41,931 nucleotides of DNA from assembly GCA_910586125.1 (NCBI GenBank), contig CAJUHP010000032.1, forward strand, positions 1-41,931. The letters run 5' to 3'. The translations under genes and the position numbers were made by a program. The stretch comes from an uncultured Lachnospiraceae bacterium (GTDB lineage: Bacteria > Bacillota > Clostridia > Lachnospirales > Lachnospiraceae). The notes under the pieces are model-generated. The model was not told the origin of the DNA and ran no database searches. It saw only the letters and a program-made list of their open reading frames with translations. This document shows, in pieces, positions 8,453-16,656 of this stretch. The stretch's first letter is position 1; each line of letters starts with the position of its first letter.

Positions 8453-8725
8453 ATGGCAACAACACCAACTCAGATTCGAATCGATGCCAGCATAAAACAA
8501 GAAGCTTCGGCTCTTTTCAGCCGGCTCGGACTGGATATGTCCAGTGCAGTAAATATGTTCCTGTATCAATGCGTCCTTCGCGGCGGACTTCCTTTTGCCG
8601 TGGAGATGCCAGCGTACAGCCAGAAAACCCTTGATTCTATGGCAGAAGCCCGCCGTATTTCCCGCGATCCTGACGTTAAAGGATATTCCAGTATGGAAGA
8701 TTTAAAAGCGGCTCTTGATGATTGA
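8453..8725 (+). CDS. RelB/DinJ family antitoxin
   Basis: 90 residues. TQIRIDASIKQEASALFSRLGLDMSSAVNMFL is the ribbon-helix-helix DNA-binding domain typical of RelB/DinJ: a beta strand, two helices, then AVNMFLYQCVLRGGLPF. The C-terminal ~35 residues (MAEARRISRD...SSMEDLKAAL) would wrap the toxin. The start has GGAAGGAGG upstream; the longer frame from 8201 is rejected as read-through of the recombinase remnant. Its stop codon overlaps the toxin start by one base. Confidence 0.93.
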   Translation: MATTPTQIRIDASIKQEASALFSRLGLDMSSAVNMFLYQCVLRGGLPFAVEMPAYSQKTLDSMAEARRISRDPDVKGYSSMEDLKAALDD

Positions 8726-9003
8726 TGTACCAGGTCAAATTTACCACAGCCTATAAAAAGGCTTATAAACTCATGAAAAAACGTGGGCTGGATATCTCTT
8801 TGCTGGATGAAGTTGTCGACTTGCTGCGTCAGGGCAAGCAACTCGAAGAACGCTACCACGACCATGGGCTGACCGGAGACCTTGCAGGTTTTCGGGAATG
8901 CCATATCAAGCCGGACTGGCTGTTAATCTATCTCATCGAAAATGATATTTTAACGCTGACCCTAATCGATACCGGTTCACACCCAGATCTTTTCAAGAAA
9001 TAA
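8725..9003 (+). CDS. YafQ-like mRNA interferase toxin (RelE superfamily)
   Basis: 92 residues with the RelE/YafQ fold pattern. It probably cleaves mRNA in the ribosomal A site. YafQ-type active residues are visible: the histidine pair in RYHDHGL, H in ECHI, D-W in KPDWLLIY and H in GSHPDLF. The ATG at 8725 overlaps the antitoxin TGA (TGATG), which implies translational coupling. All key residues are present, so the pair looks functional although it lies among pseudogenes. Confidence 0.93.
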   Translation: MYQVKFTTAYKKAYKLMKKRGLDISLLDEVVDLLRQGKQLEERYHDHGLTGDLAGFRECHIKPDWLLIYLIENDILTLTLIDTGSHPDLFKK

Positions 9004-9316
9004 TGCACAGGCAGGTAATTCCATCTTTGTGGAGTTTCCTGCCTGTTACTTTTTCTGCCAGCGGCAACTTGTGGTGTACTTCTTCCACCGGCCGCAACAG
9101 CCCCTTCCTCTGGCACTCCTCGCAGAAGGGATGCTTTGCGGCATAACGGTCACGGATTCGTTTCCATGCCCGCCCGTACCTACGGCGTACAGCCGGGTCG
9201 CGGTCGTACTTCTCATAGCGGCGGTTCTCCTGCTTCCCATGCTCCTCACAAAACCGCCCCTCTGTCAGCTTGGGACAGCCGGGGAAGGAACACGGTCTCT
9301 TCGGTTTCCTTGGCAT
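8993..9316 (-). pseudogene. truncated phage HNH endonuclease
   Basis: The frame starts at an ATG (9316) behind GAGGTGAGG and encodes PRKPKRPCSFPGCPKLTEGRFCEEHG, a zinc-binding N-terminus, then RDRYAAKHPFCEEC and VEEVHHKLPLAE. These are the phage HNH endonuclease signatures up to the first catalytic histidine. After that the frame becomes unrelated sequence belonging to the toxin terminator, so the second half (the N and H of the motif and the second zinc ligands) is missing. Intact homologues sit next to the small terminase in prophages; no terminase is present here. Confidence 0.85.
9005..9050 (+). terminator. terminator of the toxin-antitoxin operon
   Basis: Arms ACAGGCAGG and CCTGCCTGT close a longer imperfect stem (AATTCCA/TGGAGTT) and are followed by TTACTTTTTC. 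It directly follows the toxin stop codon. The truncated HNH frame on the other strand runs through it. Confidence 0.8.
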
Positions 9317-9525
9317 CTGCCTCACCTCAGGGGCCTAAATCGTTATTTTCCGACTGCCCCTTTACACAAACTTTGGGATAGTCCTCACCGACTGTCTACA
9401 GAATGTCATATATACAAAATACTCCTTTCCTACGCTTTTTATTCAAACATATGCCTGATTCCCCTTTTGATTACCTTCCACCTTTACGATGCCCGCAACC
9501 CCTTGTAAAATAAGCAAAAAAATAA

Positions 9526-9596
9526 AGCGGATAACGGGAATCGAACCCGCCTATCCAGCTTGGGAAGCTGGTGTTCTACCAATGAACTATATCCGC
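9526..9596 (-). tRNA. tRNA-Gly (anticodon CCC)
   Basis: Cloverleaf read on the leftward strand: acceptor GCGGATA paired with TATCCGC, anticodon stem CCAGC/GCTGG around TTCCCAA (anticodon CCC), T arm GCGGG-TTCGATT-CCCGT. Discriminator base T, normal for bacterial tRNA-Gly, and no encoded CCA. A T run follows the gene. Confidence 0.95.
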
Positions 9597-9607
9597 AATA
9601 CTTTTTC

Positions 9608-9636
9608 ATTTTACACCAACTTCCCTCAAAAAGCAA
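9608..9636 (-). promoter_or_regulatory. candidate tRNA-Gly promoter
   Basis: Leftward -35 TTGCTT, 17-bp spacer, -10 TAAAAT, ending 12 bp before the mature tRNA 5' end. Confidence 0.65.
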
Positions 9637-9664
9637 GCCCTTTCTAAGACTTTTTTTCTCTTTT

Positions 9665-10753
9665 TTACGATTCTCCCGCGCCTCCCGAAAAGGGTTCCTG
9701 TTCCCCATCCGCCTGCGCTCTGTCCCCCTGCGGTTCTCCCACGCGGCCGCTGCCAGACTCTATGTCCCCCGCGCCGTCTGCGCCGTCTTGCGTCCCCGCG
9801 TCCGTTCCCGGCTCTTCCTTTTCTCCCCAGCTCTCTTTCGCGGAATCCGCCGGAGGAATCGCAAACATCGGAAACAGACCGTTCTCCGCACCGCTCAAAA
9901 GCGTCGAGGGCAGAACGCCGTTCCATCCGTTGATAATGTCCTGCATCTGGGTCTGTTCGGTGATGCTGGCGGCCAAGATGCGGTTGGCATCCGCCTTGGC
10001 CTGCGCCAGAATCGTTTCCGCGTCGGCTTCGCCCTGGGCCGTCACTCTGGCCGCCTCCGCTTCCGCCTGTGCTTTCGCCAGATTTGTCGAATTCTGGATC
10101 GCCTGGCGCTCCTGCTCCATGCGGGCCAACTGTCTGGCCTCAATCGCCTCGTTGTACCGGTCCTCAAAATTCATATTGGAAATCACAATCTTCAAGACCC
10201 GGACCGTGTCCTCGCCGTATTTTTCATCCAGCGCCGCCTGCAGGCTCTCTCTGGCCGCCGGCTCCACGATCCCGCGGTTTGTCACATCCTCCGTGGCGAG
10301 CGATTTGGCCGCAATCTTCATCGCGGAAGACACCAGCGTTGTGGACACCAGATTGTTGGTGTAATCGCTGACATTGGCATAAATCCAAGCCGAGCGCTCC
10401 GGCGAGATCTGGTAAGTCACCGTGATCCCTTCCATGTAGACGACCGTCTGATCCGCCGCTTCACTCCAAATCTGTCCCTCTATGTAAATATCCTGCTGCT
10501 TATTGTTGACCTGCAGCACTTCCTGCACAAACGGAATTTTCCAGTTGAAACCGTTTGGCATCGGGTTTTCCTGAATCTGCCCAAAAGTCGTCACGACTCC
10601 CGTGTAACCGGAAGGAATGACTTCCACCGCATTGCTCATGACAAGCAATACCACGGCCAGCACGAACACCGGCGCAAGAAATCGCAGCGGACTGCGGGAA
10701 GGCTGCGCCGCGTAATCGGCTGCTCCTGGTTTTTTTCTGAAAATATTTCTCAT
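9665..10753 (-). CDS. SPFH/Band 7 (prohibitin-like, HflK-type) membrane protein
   Basis: 362 residues. A basic N-terminus precedes one transmembrane helix (about residues 24-42). The SPFH domain follows (EVIPSGYTGVVTTFGQIQENPMPNG, YMEGITVTYQISPE, VSSAMKIAAKS), then a flotillin-like helix rich in A, E and Q (ARMEQERQAIQ...AEAEAARVTAQGEADAE). The last ~70 residues are a Gly/Glu/Asp-rich disordered tail. SPFH proteins scaffold membrane microdomains and modulate FtsH-type proteases. No protease gene is adjacent, so the specific role is open. Confidence 0.9.
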   Translation of the reverse strand: MRNIFRKKPGAADYAAQPSRSPLRFLAPVFVLAVVLLVMSNAVEVIPSGYTGVVTTFGQIQENPMPNGFNWKIPFVQEVLQVNNKQQDIYIEGQIWSEAADQTVVYMEGITVTYQISPERSAWIYANVSDYTNNLVSTTLVSSAMKIAAKSLATEDVTNRGIVEPAARESLQAALDEKYGEDTVRVLKIVISNMNFEDRYNEAIEARQLARMEQERQAIQNSTNLAKAQAEAEAARVTAQGEADAETILAQAKADANRILAASITEQTQMQDIINGWNGVLPSTLLSGAENGLFPMFAIPPADSAKESWGEKEEPGTDAGTQDGADGAGDIESGSGRVGEPQGDRAQADGEQEPFSGGAGES

Positions 10754-10887
10754 TCTCTTTCCTTTCTTTTCCTCTGCCTGCGTTTGAAGCAGGATACCTG
10801 TCTGCGTTTAACGCCGCGCTCAGACGAGCGTTCCTGTCCCTTGTCCTCCGCTGCCGCTCTGCCGCAGACACGGATATTCGTTTCCGA

Positions 10888-10909
10888 AAAACAACGGCGG
10901 CGTTGTTTT
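10888..10909 (-). promoter_or_regulatory. perfect inverted repeat at the SPFH transcription start
   Basis: Nine-base perfect arms AAAACAACG and CGTTGTTTT around a four-base loop. The repeat begins where the transcript from the 10915-10943 promoter should start. It may be an operator for a dimeric regulator or a 5'-terminal mRNA hairpin. The rest of 10754-11112 shows no other feature apart from the promoters. Confidence 0.5.
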
Positions 10910-10914
10910 ATGAC

Positions 10915-10943
10915 ATTATACAGCAAAATTCCTTTGATGTAAA
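10915..10943 (-). promoter_or_regulatory. candidate promoter of the SPFH gene
   Basis: Leftward -35 TTTACA, 17-bp spacer, perfect -10 TATAAT. The leader to the start codon is about 155 nt. Confidence 0.75.
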
Positions 10944-11112
10944 ATCTTTTCCTGCATTTTCCTCTGTAGCGGGCCGTCTTTCGCGCACAGCGGGGGCCTT
11001 CAAAACCCAATGATCGGCTGTCCCGGGACAAGATGCAGGAATACCACTTTGTCATATCTGTCCCTTTTCCGCTCATAGAATAGAACAATTCCATCTGGAC
11101 GGAGTTTTTTCT

Positions 11113-12651
11113 ATGCCCTCCTCCCTTCTGAATTTTAAAAGAAATCCTGTCCTGTCCGGCGCGATTGTTCTGACGCTGGCCGGTTTTTTAAGCCGCATCA
11201 TCGGTTTTTTTTACCGAATTTTCCTCTCCCAGCAGATCGGCGCGGAGGGAATGGGCGTCTACCAGCTCATTTTCCCGGTATTCAGCGTCTGCTTCTCGCT
11301 GTGCTGCGGGCCGGTACAGACCGCTGTCTCACGGTATGTCGCCGCGCAGAACGCCATGCCCATAAATCCGAAGCAGCGCTCAGCCTATTCGCCGGAGACC
11401 GTGCTGCGGGCCGGTCTGATCCTCTCCTTCTCTCTGGCTTGTGCCTGCGCTCTGATCCTCTATGCCGGATCGGAATTCATTGCGGATCGGATTCTGCTGG
11501 AGGCGCGCTGCGGGCAGCTTCTGCGCCTGATGGCTTTGACTATCCCGATCTGTTCTCTCCACTGCTGTATCAGCGGCTATTACTATGGCCTGCAGAAAGC
11601 CTCCGTTCCGGCATTTGCCCAACTGGCCGAACAGATCGCCCGCGTTTTATCTGTTTTCCTGATTTGTTCCGTCATGACCGCCGAGGGACAGGAGCCCTCC
11701 ACAGCCGTCGCGGTCTGGGGCATGGTCTGCGGCGAAACGGCCTCCCTGCTTTTTTCCGGAACGGCCTATCTGCTGCGCCAGGTCAAAGCGCCTGCGATTT
11801 CCCACAGCCCCGCCTTTTCTTACCTGCCCAAAATTCTCATGCTGGCGGTTCCTCTGGCTGCAACCCGGCTGGCGATCAGCATTCTGCAGAGTACCGAGGC
11901 GGTCCTGATTCCCAGCCGTTTGCAGATTCACGGCATGACCGACAGCCAGGCCCTGTCTGTCTACGGTGTTTTGACCGGAATGGCCTATCCGTTTATCCTG
12001 TTTCCCACGGCTGTCATCAACTCGGTCGCCGTCATGCTGCTGCCGGATATGGCCCAGTCTCAATCCGCCGGCAACCAAGAACGCATCGACGTCACCACCA
12101 GCCGCACCATCACCTGCAGCCTGTATCTGGGAATTCTCTGCACCGGACTTTTTCTGTTTTTTGGCGATGAGATGGGAGAACGGCTGTTTTCCAGCGCCCT
12201 GGCCGGCAGCTATATCACGACGCTGTCCTGGCTGTGTCCGTTTCTCTATCTGTCCACGACGCTTGGCAGTATCCTGAACGGACTTGGGCGGACCCGGACG
12301 ACCTTCTGCCACAATGTGGTCAGCCTGGTTTCCCAGCTTTTATTTGTGTTGTTTCTGGTTCCCTTGATCGGTATCCGCGGATACTTATACGGGCTTTTAT
12401 TCGGCCAGCTCCTGCTCACGGTACTGCATCTGCTCGCCGTCCGCGGCTGCGTCCATATCCGCTATCATGCTCTGCATCATCTGATCCGGCCAATGGGTGC
12501 GCTGGGGATCGCCGCCTTCGCCGCACAAAAAATCACCGAGACCATTCTGGCTCCGGCGATTGCGCGGCCGGTCATTCAACTGTGCATATCCTGCGGGATA
12601 CTGGCGGCGGTGTATGGGGGACTGCTTCTCGCAAGCCAAAGAAAGAGGTAA
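11113..12651 (+). CDS. SpoVB-like lipid/polysaccharide flippase (MOP superfamily)
   Basis: 512 residues with about 14 hydrophobic segments. N-terminal GFLSRIIGFFYRIFLSQQIGAEGMGVYQLIFPVF is the MOP-family signature seen in SpoVB and related lipid II or oligosaccharide flippases; FPTAVINSVAVMLLPDMA fits as well. A weak CGGAG ribosome site precedes the ATG at 11113. No sporulation or capsule genes flank it, so SpoVB versus another flippase role in cell-wall precursor export cannot be separated. Confidence 0.88.
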   Translation: MPSSLLNFKRNPVLSGAIVLTLAGFLSRIIGFFYRIFLSQQIGAEGMGVYQLIFPVFSVCFSLCCGPVQTAVSRYVAAQNAMPINPKQRSAYSPETVLRAGLILSFSLACACALILYAGSEFIADRILLEARCGQLLRLMALTIPICSLHCCISGYYYGLQKASVPAFAQLAEQIARVLSVFLICSVMTAEGQEPSTAVAVWGMVCGETASLLFSGTAYLLRQVKAPAISHSPAFSYLPKILMLAVPLAATRLAISILQSTEAVLIPSRLQIHGMTDSQALSVYGVLTGMAYPFILFPTAVINSVAVMLLPDMAQSQSAGNQERIDVTTSRTITCSLYLGILCTGLFLFFGDEMGERLFSSALAGSYITTLSWLCPFLYLSTTLGSILNGLGRTRTTFCHNVVSLVSQLLFVLFLVPLIGIRGYLYGLLFGQLLLTVLHLLAVRGCVHIRYHALHHLIRPMGALGIAAFAAQKITETILAPAIARPVIQLCISCGILAAVYGGLLLASQRKR

Positions 12652-12687
12652 AAAATCAAGGGCCTCCGGTTCCAGCATAATTTCCGC

Positions 12688-12716
12688 TTGCGCCCGCTTA
12701 GGTTTCCCTGTATAAT
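12688..12716 (+). promoter_or_regulatory. candidate promoter of the 75-residue gene
   Basis: -35 TTGCGC, 17-bp spacer, perfect -10 TATAAT, with a strong ribosome site about 50 bp further on. Confidence 0.65.
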
Positions 12717-12783
12717 CATAGCCGTACCTCCATCTGCTGGAGGGATAATCAATCCGATTTCGGAAACACAGGAGGAGTATATC

Positions 12784-13011
12784 ATGTCACTTTTTGACAA
12801 TCTGGAGAGCATTCTGGAAAAAACGGACCTGGACGAGAAACTTCTGGCAAAAGTCGGTCTGGAGAACGGGCTGGACGATGAAAAAATCAAACAGGTAAAA
12901 GAAATGCTGGGAAAAATTGATCTGAATCAGATTGATTTTGACGGTATCGCCAAAAAAATCGGCATTCCTGCCGACGCCGTAAAAAAGATTGCGGAGACGC
13001 TGAAGAAATGA
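12784..13011 (+). CDS. small helical protein of unknown function
   Basis: 75 residues, start fixed by AGGAGG upstream of the ATG at 12784. It consists of amphipathic helices with many K, D and L residues, and two related DDEKIKQVKEML / DFDGIAKKIGIP segments. No signal peptide or membrane segment. It has its own promoter and a strong terminator, so it is a single-gene unit. No family recognised. Confidence 0.75.
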   Translation: MSLFDNLESILEKTDLDEKLLAKVGLENGLDDEKIKQVKEMLGKIDLNQIDFDGIAKKIGIPADAVKKIAETLKK

Positions 13012-13031
13012 CATAATATGACGCACAAGCC

Positions 13032-13086
13032 AAAAAACCGGAACCGGCCAGCCCCTGCAGGGGTACAGCCAGTCCCGGCTTTTTTC
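13032..13086. terminator. bidirectional terminator
   Basis: A GC-rich stem around CCCC-TGCA-GGGG with flanking GGCC/CCGG pairing. It has an A run on the left and a T run on the right, so it can end both the rightward small gene and the leftward asd gene's opposing transcript. Confidence 0.85.
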
Positions 13087-13092
13087 TTTTCT

Positions 13093-14181
13093 TTATTTCT
13101 TTCCAATATACCCCTGAGCCGTCAGAAGCTCTGCGCACAGAATGGCGCCGCCCGCCGCACCGCGCACGGTGTTGTGCGACAGCCCTACAAATTTATAGTC
13201 AAAAACCGTATCCTCTCTCAAACGCCCCAGACAGATTCCCATCCCGTTCTCATAGTCCCGATCCAAAGCCGCCTGCGGCCGGTTCTCCTCCTCAAAATAT
13301 TTGATAAACTGCTTCGGCGCGCTGGGCAGGTCCAGCTTCTGAGGCGCTCCGCTAAACGCTTTCCAGCGGGCCAAAATCTCATCTCTGGACGGTTTTTTCT
13401 CAAAGGAGACAAAGACGGCAGCCGTATGCCCGTTGCTGACCGGAACCCGGATGCACTGGGTGGTGATCAAAGGCTTTGGCGCCTTTACAATCACGCCGTT
13501 CTCCAGATGCCCCCAGATCCGCAGCGGCTCCTGCTCGCTCTTCTCCTCCTCGCCGCCGATAAAGGGAATCACATTATCCGCCATCTCAGGCCAGTCCTGA
13601 AACGTCTTTCCCGCCCCGGAAATCGCCTGATAGGTGGTGGCCGTCACAACCTTGGGGCCAAACTCCAGCAGCGCATGAAGGGCCGGCGTATAGCTCTGAA
13701 TCGAGCAGTTGGGCTTGACCGCAATAAAGCCTCTCTCCGTTTTCAGGCGTTTTCTCTGATACGGGATCACATCTGTATGCTCTGGGTTCAGCTCCGGAAT
13801 CAGCATCGGCACATCCGGCGTCCAGCGGTGCGCGCTGTTATTGGAAACCACAGGGGTTTCCGCCTTGGCATAAGCCTCCTCGATCGCGCGGATCTCTTCT
13901 TTTGTCATATCTACCGCGCTGAATACAAAATCGACCTCCGACGCCATTGATGCGACGTCGTTCACATCCTTCACCGGTATCCCGCGCACAGCCTGCGGCA
14001 TGGGCGTATCCAGCTTCCACCGGCCTCCTGCCGCCTCCTCATATGTCTTTCCCGCACTTCGGGGACTGGCGGCAATGGCCGTCACCTCATACCAGGGATG
14101 CTTTTCCAAAAGTGCGATAAAGCGCTGACCGACCATTCCGGTCCCGCCCAGAATCCCTACTTTCCTCTTGCTGTTACTCAT
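13093..14181 (-). CDS. asd: aspartate-semialdehyde dehydrogenase (archaeal/fungal-type subclass)
   Basis: 362 residues. Reduces aspartyl phosphate to aspartate semialdehyde using NADPH, in the pathway to lysine, diaminopimelate, methionine and threonine. N-terminal GILGGTGMVGQRF is the NADP-binding loop, VKPNCSIQS carries the catalytic Cys, and SNGHTAAVFVS carries a substrate-site His. The subclass shows in the CSIQ context and the ~360-residue length. The start at 14181 has GAGGAGG upstream; the much longer frame to 14619 has no ribosome site and crosses a divergent promoter. Confidence 0.95.
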   Translation of the reverse strand: MSNSKRKVGILGGTGMVGQRFIALLEKHPWYEVTAIAASPRSAGKTYEEAAGGRWKLDTPMPQAVRGIPVKDVNDVASMASEVDFVFSAVDMTKEEIRAIEEAYAKAETPVVSNNSAHRWTPDVPMLIPELNPEHTDVIPYQRKRLKTERGFIAVKPNCSIQSYTPALHALLEFGPKVVTATTYQAISGAGKTFQDWPEMADNVIPFIGGEEEKSEQEPLRIWGHLENGVIVKAPKPLITTQCIRVPVSNGHTAAVFVSFEKKPSRDEILARWKAFSGAPQKLDLPSAPKQFIKYFEEENRPQAALDRDYENGMGICLGRLREDTVFDYKFVGLSHNTVRGAAGGAILCAELLTAQGYIGKK

Positions 14182-14292
14182 GTTATCCTCCTCGCTTTGG
14201 GTCTTATTTCCCCGAAAAAGTATTATTACTAAGGTATATACCAAACGGCGCAGAAAAGCAAGTACTTTTCTCGGAAATTCCTTTCTTTCCCA

Positions 14293-14321
14293 TTGACTCT
14301 TTCCTTTTGTTATGCTATATT
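14293..14321 (+). promoter_or_regulatory. promoter of the unknown gene at 14360
   Basis: -35 TTGACT, 17-bp spacer, -10 TATATT, about 40 bp upstream of the start codon. Confidence 0.8.
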
Positions 14322-14359
14322 TAAATCGTAAGTAATAAGTAGTATGTAGGAGGATGTCT

Positions 14360-15265
14360 ATGAAAAAGATAATGGATTCACTCTCACAGCAATTTGCCAT
14401 TCTGGGTCTTAACGGCCTGGACAGCACGCATCCCTCCACGGCCAAACGGGCCGTTCTGCGCGCGGTTGCCGCCGCCAAGCTTTTAGAGCAGCTCAATGAA
14501 ACGCAGCCGATGGACTCCTGTGTCTTTGCGGCCCGCCTGGAGGAAGGACTTCTTCCGATCCGCACACAGCGCCGCAGACAGGCGCGGATTCTGGAGCAGG
14601 ATATAGTTTCTGATCTCAAGGACTGCGGCGCGCTGGAGGAAGTTCCGGATCTGCTGGCCTGCGATATCCACTACGACACCGCCGGCGTTTCTATCTTTGC
14701 CTACCGCAGCGATCCGGATCTCTATCTGAGAATCTCGGAATCTCTGCGGGCTGAGATTTTGGAGGACGGCCCGATCACCTGGGACAGCTTCTGTCTGCTC
14801 TGGCTGCTGCGGGAAAGCTGCTGCATCCATGATCTGTTTTCCGCCGAAGAACAAAACCGGCTGAATACCCGGCTGATCGATCTGTCCACCCGCGACACGA
14901 TGTTTCAGAGCCTGTGGCATGCACAGTTTCACAAGAGTCTCGAGCGTTTGTCCATTCACATTCTGCGGGGCAAGAAAAATCTGTTTCGCAATCCCTACTT
15001 AGAAGGCGTGGTTTTAGTGTTCCCTTTTTTGGAAAGAAGACAGGCTGTATTTATTGATTTCGTGATCCTTGGCACCACCGTCCACAGCCGCCGCCAGGCC
15101 GTAATCGAGTATCTGACCGAGCGGGGACACTATGTAGAAGAAGTACGCAACAACAAAGAAACGCTTCTGAAAATCGACAATACCTACTACCGGATTTTTC
15201 CGCGGACCATTCGTTTTAACCGGATACCGGTTCAAGGCGCCAATCTGACGCCGGTTTACTGGTAA
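14360..15265 (+). CDS. protein of unknown function upstream of a MerR-like gene
   Basis: 301 residues from the ATG at 14360. AGGAGG ends at 14353, so the ATG at 14354 is too close to be the start. Soluble, with no signal peptide or membrane helix. The N-terminal third is helical with RTQRRRQARILEQD; the middle has WLLRESCCIHDLFSAEEQNRL; the end is more beta-like (VVLVFPFLERRQAVFIDFVILGT). I do not recognise a family. Its 18-bp spacing from a MerR-type HTH gene suggests a shared operon. Confidence 0.8.
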   Translation: MKKIMDSLSQQFAILGLNGLDSTHPSTAKRAVLRAVAAAKLLEQLNETQPMDSCVFAARLEEGLLPIRTQRRRQARILEQDIVSDLKDCGALEEVPDLLACDIHYDTAGVSIFAYRSDPDLYLRISESLRAEILEDGPITWDSFCLLWLLRESCCIHDLFSAEEQNRLNTRLIDLSTRDTMFQSLWHAQFHKSLERLSIHILRGKKNLFRNPYLEGVVLVFPFLERRQAVFIDFVILGTTVHSRRQAVIEYLTERGHYVEEVRNNKETLLKIDNTYYRIFPRTIRFNRIPVQGANLTPVYW

Positions 15266-15283
15266 TCACCGCAGGAGAACTCT

Positions 15284-15541
15284 ATGTCAAGACAGAGAAC
15301 CATGGAAAAAATCCTTTCCTCCGAATATGTATCGATTGGAGAGCTGGCCCGGCTGACCGGATGCCGCTACAGCACACTGAAATTTTATACCGAAGAGGGG
15401 ATGCTGCCGTTTGAACAGGCGGAGGAAAATCTGACCCGCCGCTACCGGCGGGAAGAAAGTGTGATGCGTACCGCCCAGATTCGCTCCCTGCGGGAAGCCG
15501 GGCGATCCATCCCTGAAATCAAAGAAATTTTGAAGGAGTAA
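15284..15541 (+). CDS. MerR-type HTH protein, DNA-binding domain only
   Basis: 85 residues. VSIGELARLTGCRYSTLKFYTEEGMLPFEQ is the MerR winged-helix start, followed by TRRYRREE (wing) and IRSLREAGRSIPEIKEIL (helices 3-4). The C-terminal coiled coil and effector domain of classic MerR proteins are missing, so it may act with a partner or as an excisionase-like protein. AGGAG precedes the ATG. Confidence 0.88.
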   Translation: MSRQRTMEKILSSEYVSIGELARLTGCRYSTLKFYTEEGMLPFEQAEENLTRRYRREESVMRTAQIRSLREAGRSIPEIKEILKE

Positions 15542-15570
15542 AACTCATTTGCTGACAAAGCTGGCTCCTC

Positions 15571-15603
15571 TAAAAAAGAGCAGGGAGATCCTTCTCTCCC
15601 TGC
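15571..15603 (-). terminator. degV terminator
   Basis: Arms GCAGGGAGA and TCTCCCTGC around six bases (15580-15603). On the leftward strand this is followed by CTCTTTTTT. Confidence 0.88.
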
Positions 15604-15640
15604 CCGCTTCCAAAAATATCTGCTGTCATTTCTATTTCTG

Positions 15641-16510
15641 CTAGTCCTCCAGCTTCTTACTGCAGGCCACAGCCAGCGAGCCAGGGCCGATGTGACAGGC
15701 CACGCTCAAGGACAGCGGCGCAATCTCTACCTTCGAGTAGGCAGGCAGAACAGCCAGAAGATCTCCTTTCAGCGCCTCGGCCTGCTCCTCATTCTGTGTA
15801 TGGGCAATCTCCAGCCATACACGCTCTCCATCCAGGCCGCCAAAACGCTTCTCGATATCGTTTTTCAGAGCCGTAATCATGATATTCTTGGCCTGGGCCA
15901 CGGTCCGGGCCTTGGAGAACGTATCCAGGCGCTCTCCCTGGATCTGCAGTACCGGCTTCAAGCGCAGAAGTGTTCCCAGAGCCGCCACAGCCGGCGTAAT
16001 CCGCCCGCCTTTCTTCAGATATTTCAGCGTATCCACCATGATATAGATGCTGGACTCCATCTTAACACGTTCCAGGATCTCCCGAATCTCGGCCGCTGTA
16101 TGCCCCTTCTCACACAACTGCAGCGCGTCCAGCACCGACTGATGCTGTGTCACAGAGATTCTCTGATTATTGACCACCTGGACCCGGCCGCCGTACTCCT
16201 GCGCCAGCATCATCGCCGTCTGGCAGGAACCGCTCAGACCGCTGGACATCGGGATGTGAACGATCTCATCTGCATCCTTTAACAGCCGGTTCCACAGATC
16301 CATCACGGATTCGGGCGAGGGCTGCGAGGTGGAGATGGACGCATCCTTCAAGAGACGCTCGTAAAACTCGGCCTGAGACAGATTGATTCCCTCAAAATAT
16401 GTCTCTCCGTCAATGGTAAAAGGCATAGGCAGAACAGAAACGCCCAGCCGGCGTCCCATCTCCTGTGTGATTCCGCTGTTGCTGTCTGTGACAACCGCTA
16501 CTTTTTTCAT
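15641..16510 (-). CDS. DegV family fatty-acid-binding protein
   Basis: 289 residues. DegV/FakB proteins hold a fatty acid for phosphorylation by FakA. N-terminal KKVAVVTDSNSGIT, central VHIPMSSGLSGSCQTA and GGRITPAVAALGTLLRLKPVLQ match the family in order; C-terminal HIGPGSLAVAC closes the lipid site. The start at 16510 has better spacing from GGAGG than the ATG two codons earlier. No fakA is nearby. Confidence 0.93.
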   Translation of the reverse strand: MKKVAVVTDSNSGITQEMGRRLGVSVLPMPFTIDGETYFEGINLSQAEFYERLLKDASISTSQPSPESVMDLWNRLLKDADEIVHIPMSSGLSGSCQTAMMLAQEYGGRVQVVNNQRISVTQHQSVLDALQLCEKGHTAAEIREILERVKMESSIYIMVDTLKYLKKGGRITPAVAALGTLLRLKPVLQIQGERLDTFSKARTVAQAKNIMITALKNDIEKRFGGLDGERVWLEIAHTQNEEQAEALKGDLLAVLPAYSKVEIAPLSLSVACHIGPGSLAVACSKKLED

Positions 16511-16550
16511 ATCCATAATCCTCCGGGATTCTTCCTTTTCTTTTAAAAAT

Positions 16551-16580
16551 ACTGTATCACATTTACCGGTCGAATGGCAA
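16551..16580 (-). promoter_or_regulatory. candidate degV promoter
   Basis: Leftward -35 TTGCCA, 18-bp spacer, -10 TACAGT. Confidence 0.5.
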
Positions 16581-16656
16581 GTCCAATCTTCTTAATAAAC
16601 CTTAAAATTTTCCGCACAAAATAATCCCTCTGGAGGCTCACTCGAAGTATAGCACA

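Noticed and set aside
8201..8725. 174-codon version of the antitoxin
   Set aside because: The extra N-terminus is translated from the recombinase remnant and the promoter; the real ribosome site is before 8453.
9526..9596. tRNA-Gly as attachment site of the neighbouring remnants
   Set aside because: No duplicate of the tRNA 3' end was found between 7585 and 9525; the visible recombinase is of the serine type, which rarely uses tRNA ends.
9560..10942. 460-codon open frame antisense to the SPFH gene and crossing the tRNA
   Set aside because: It reads through a tRNA gene and its promoter; Arg/Phe/Leu-rich low-complexity product.
14182..14619. N-terminal extension of asd
   Set aside because: It crosses a divergent promoter; AGGAGG stands directly before the ATG at 14181.
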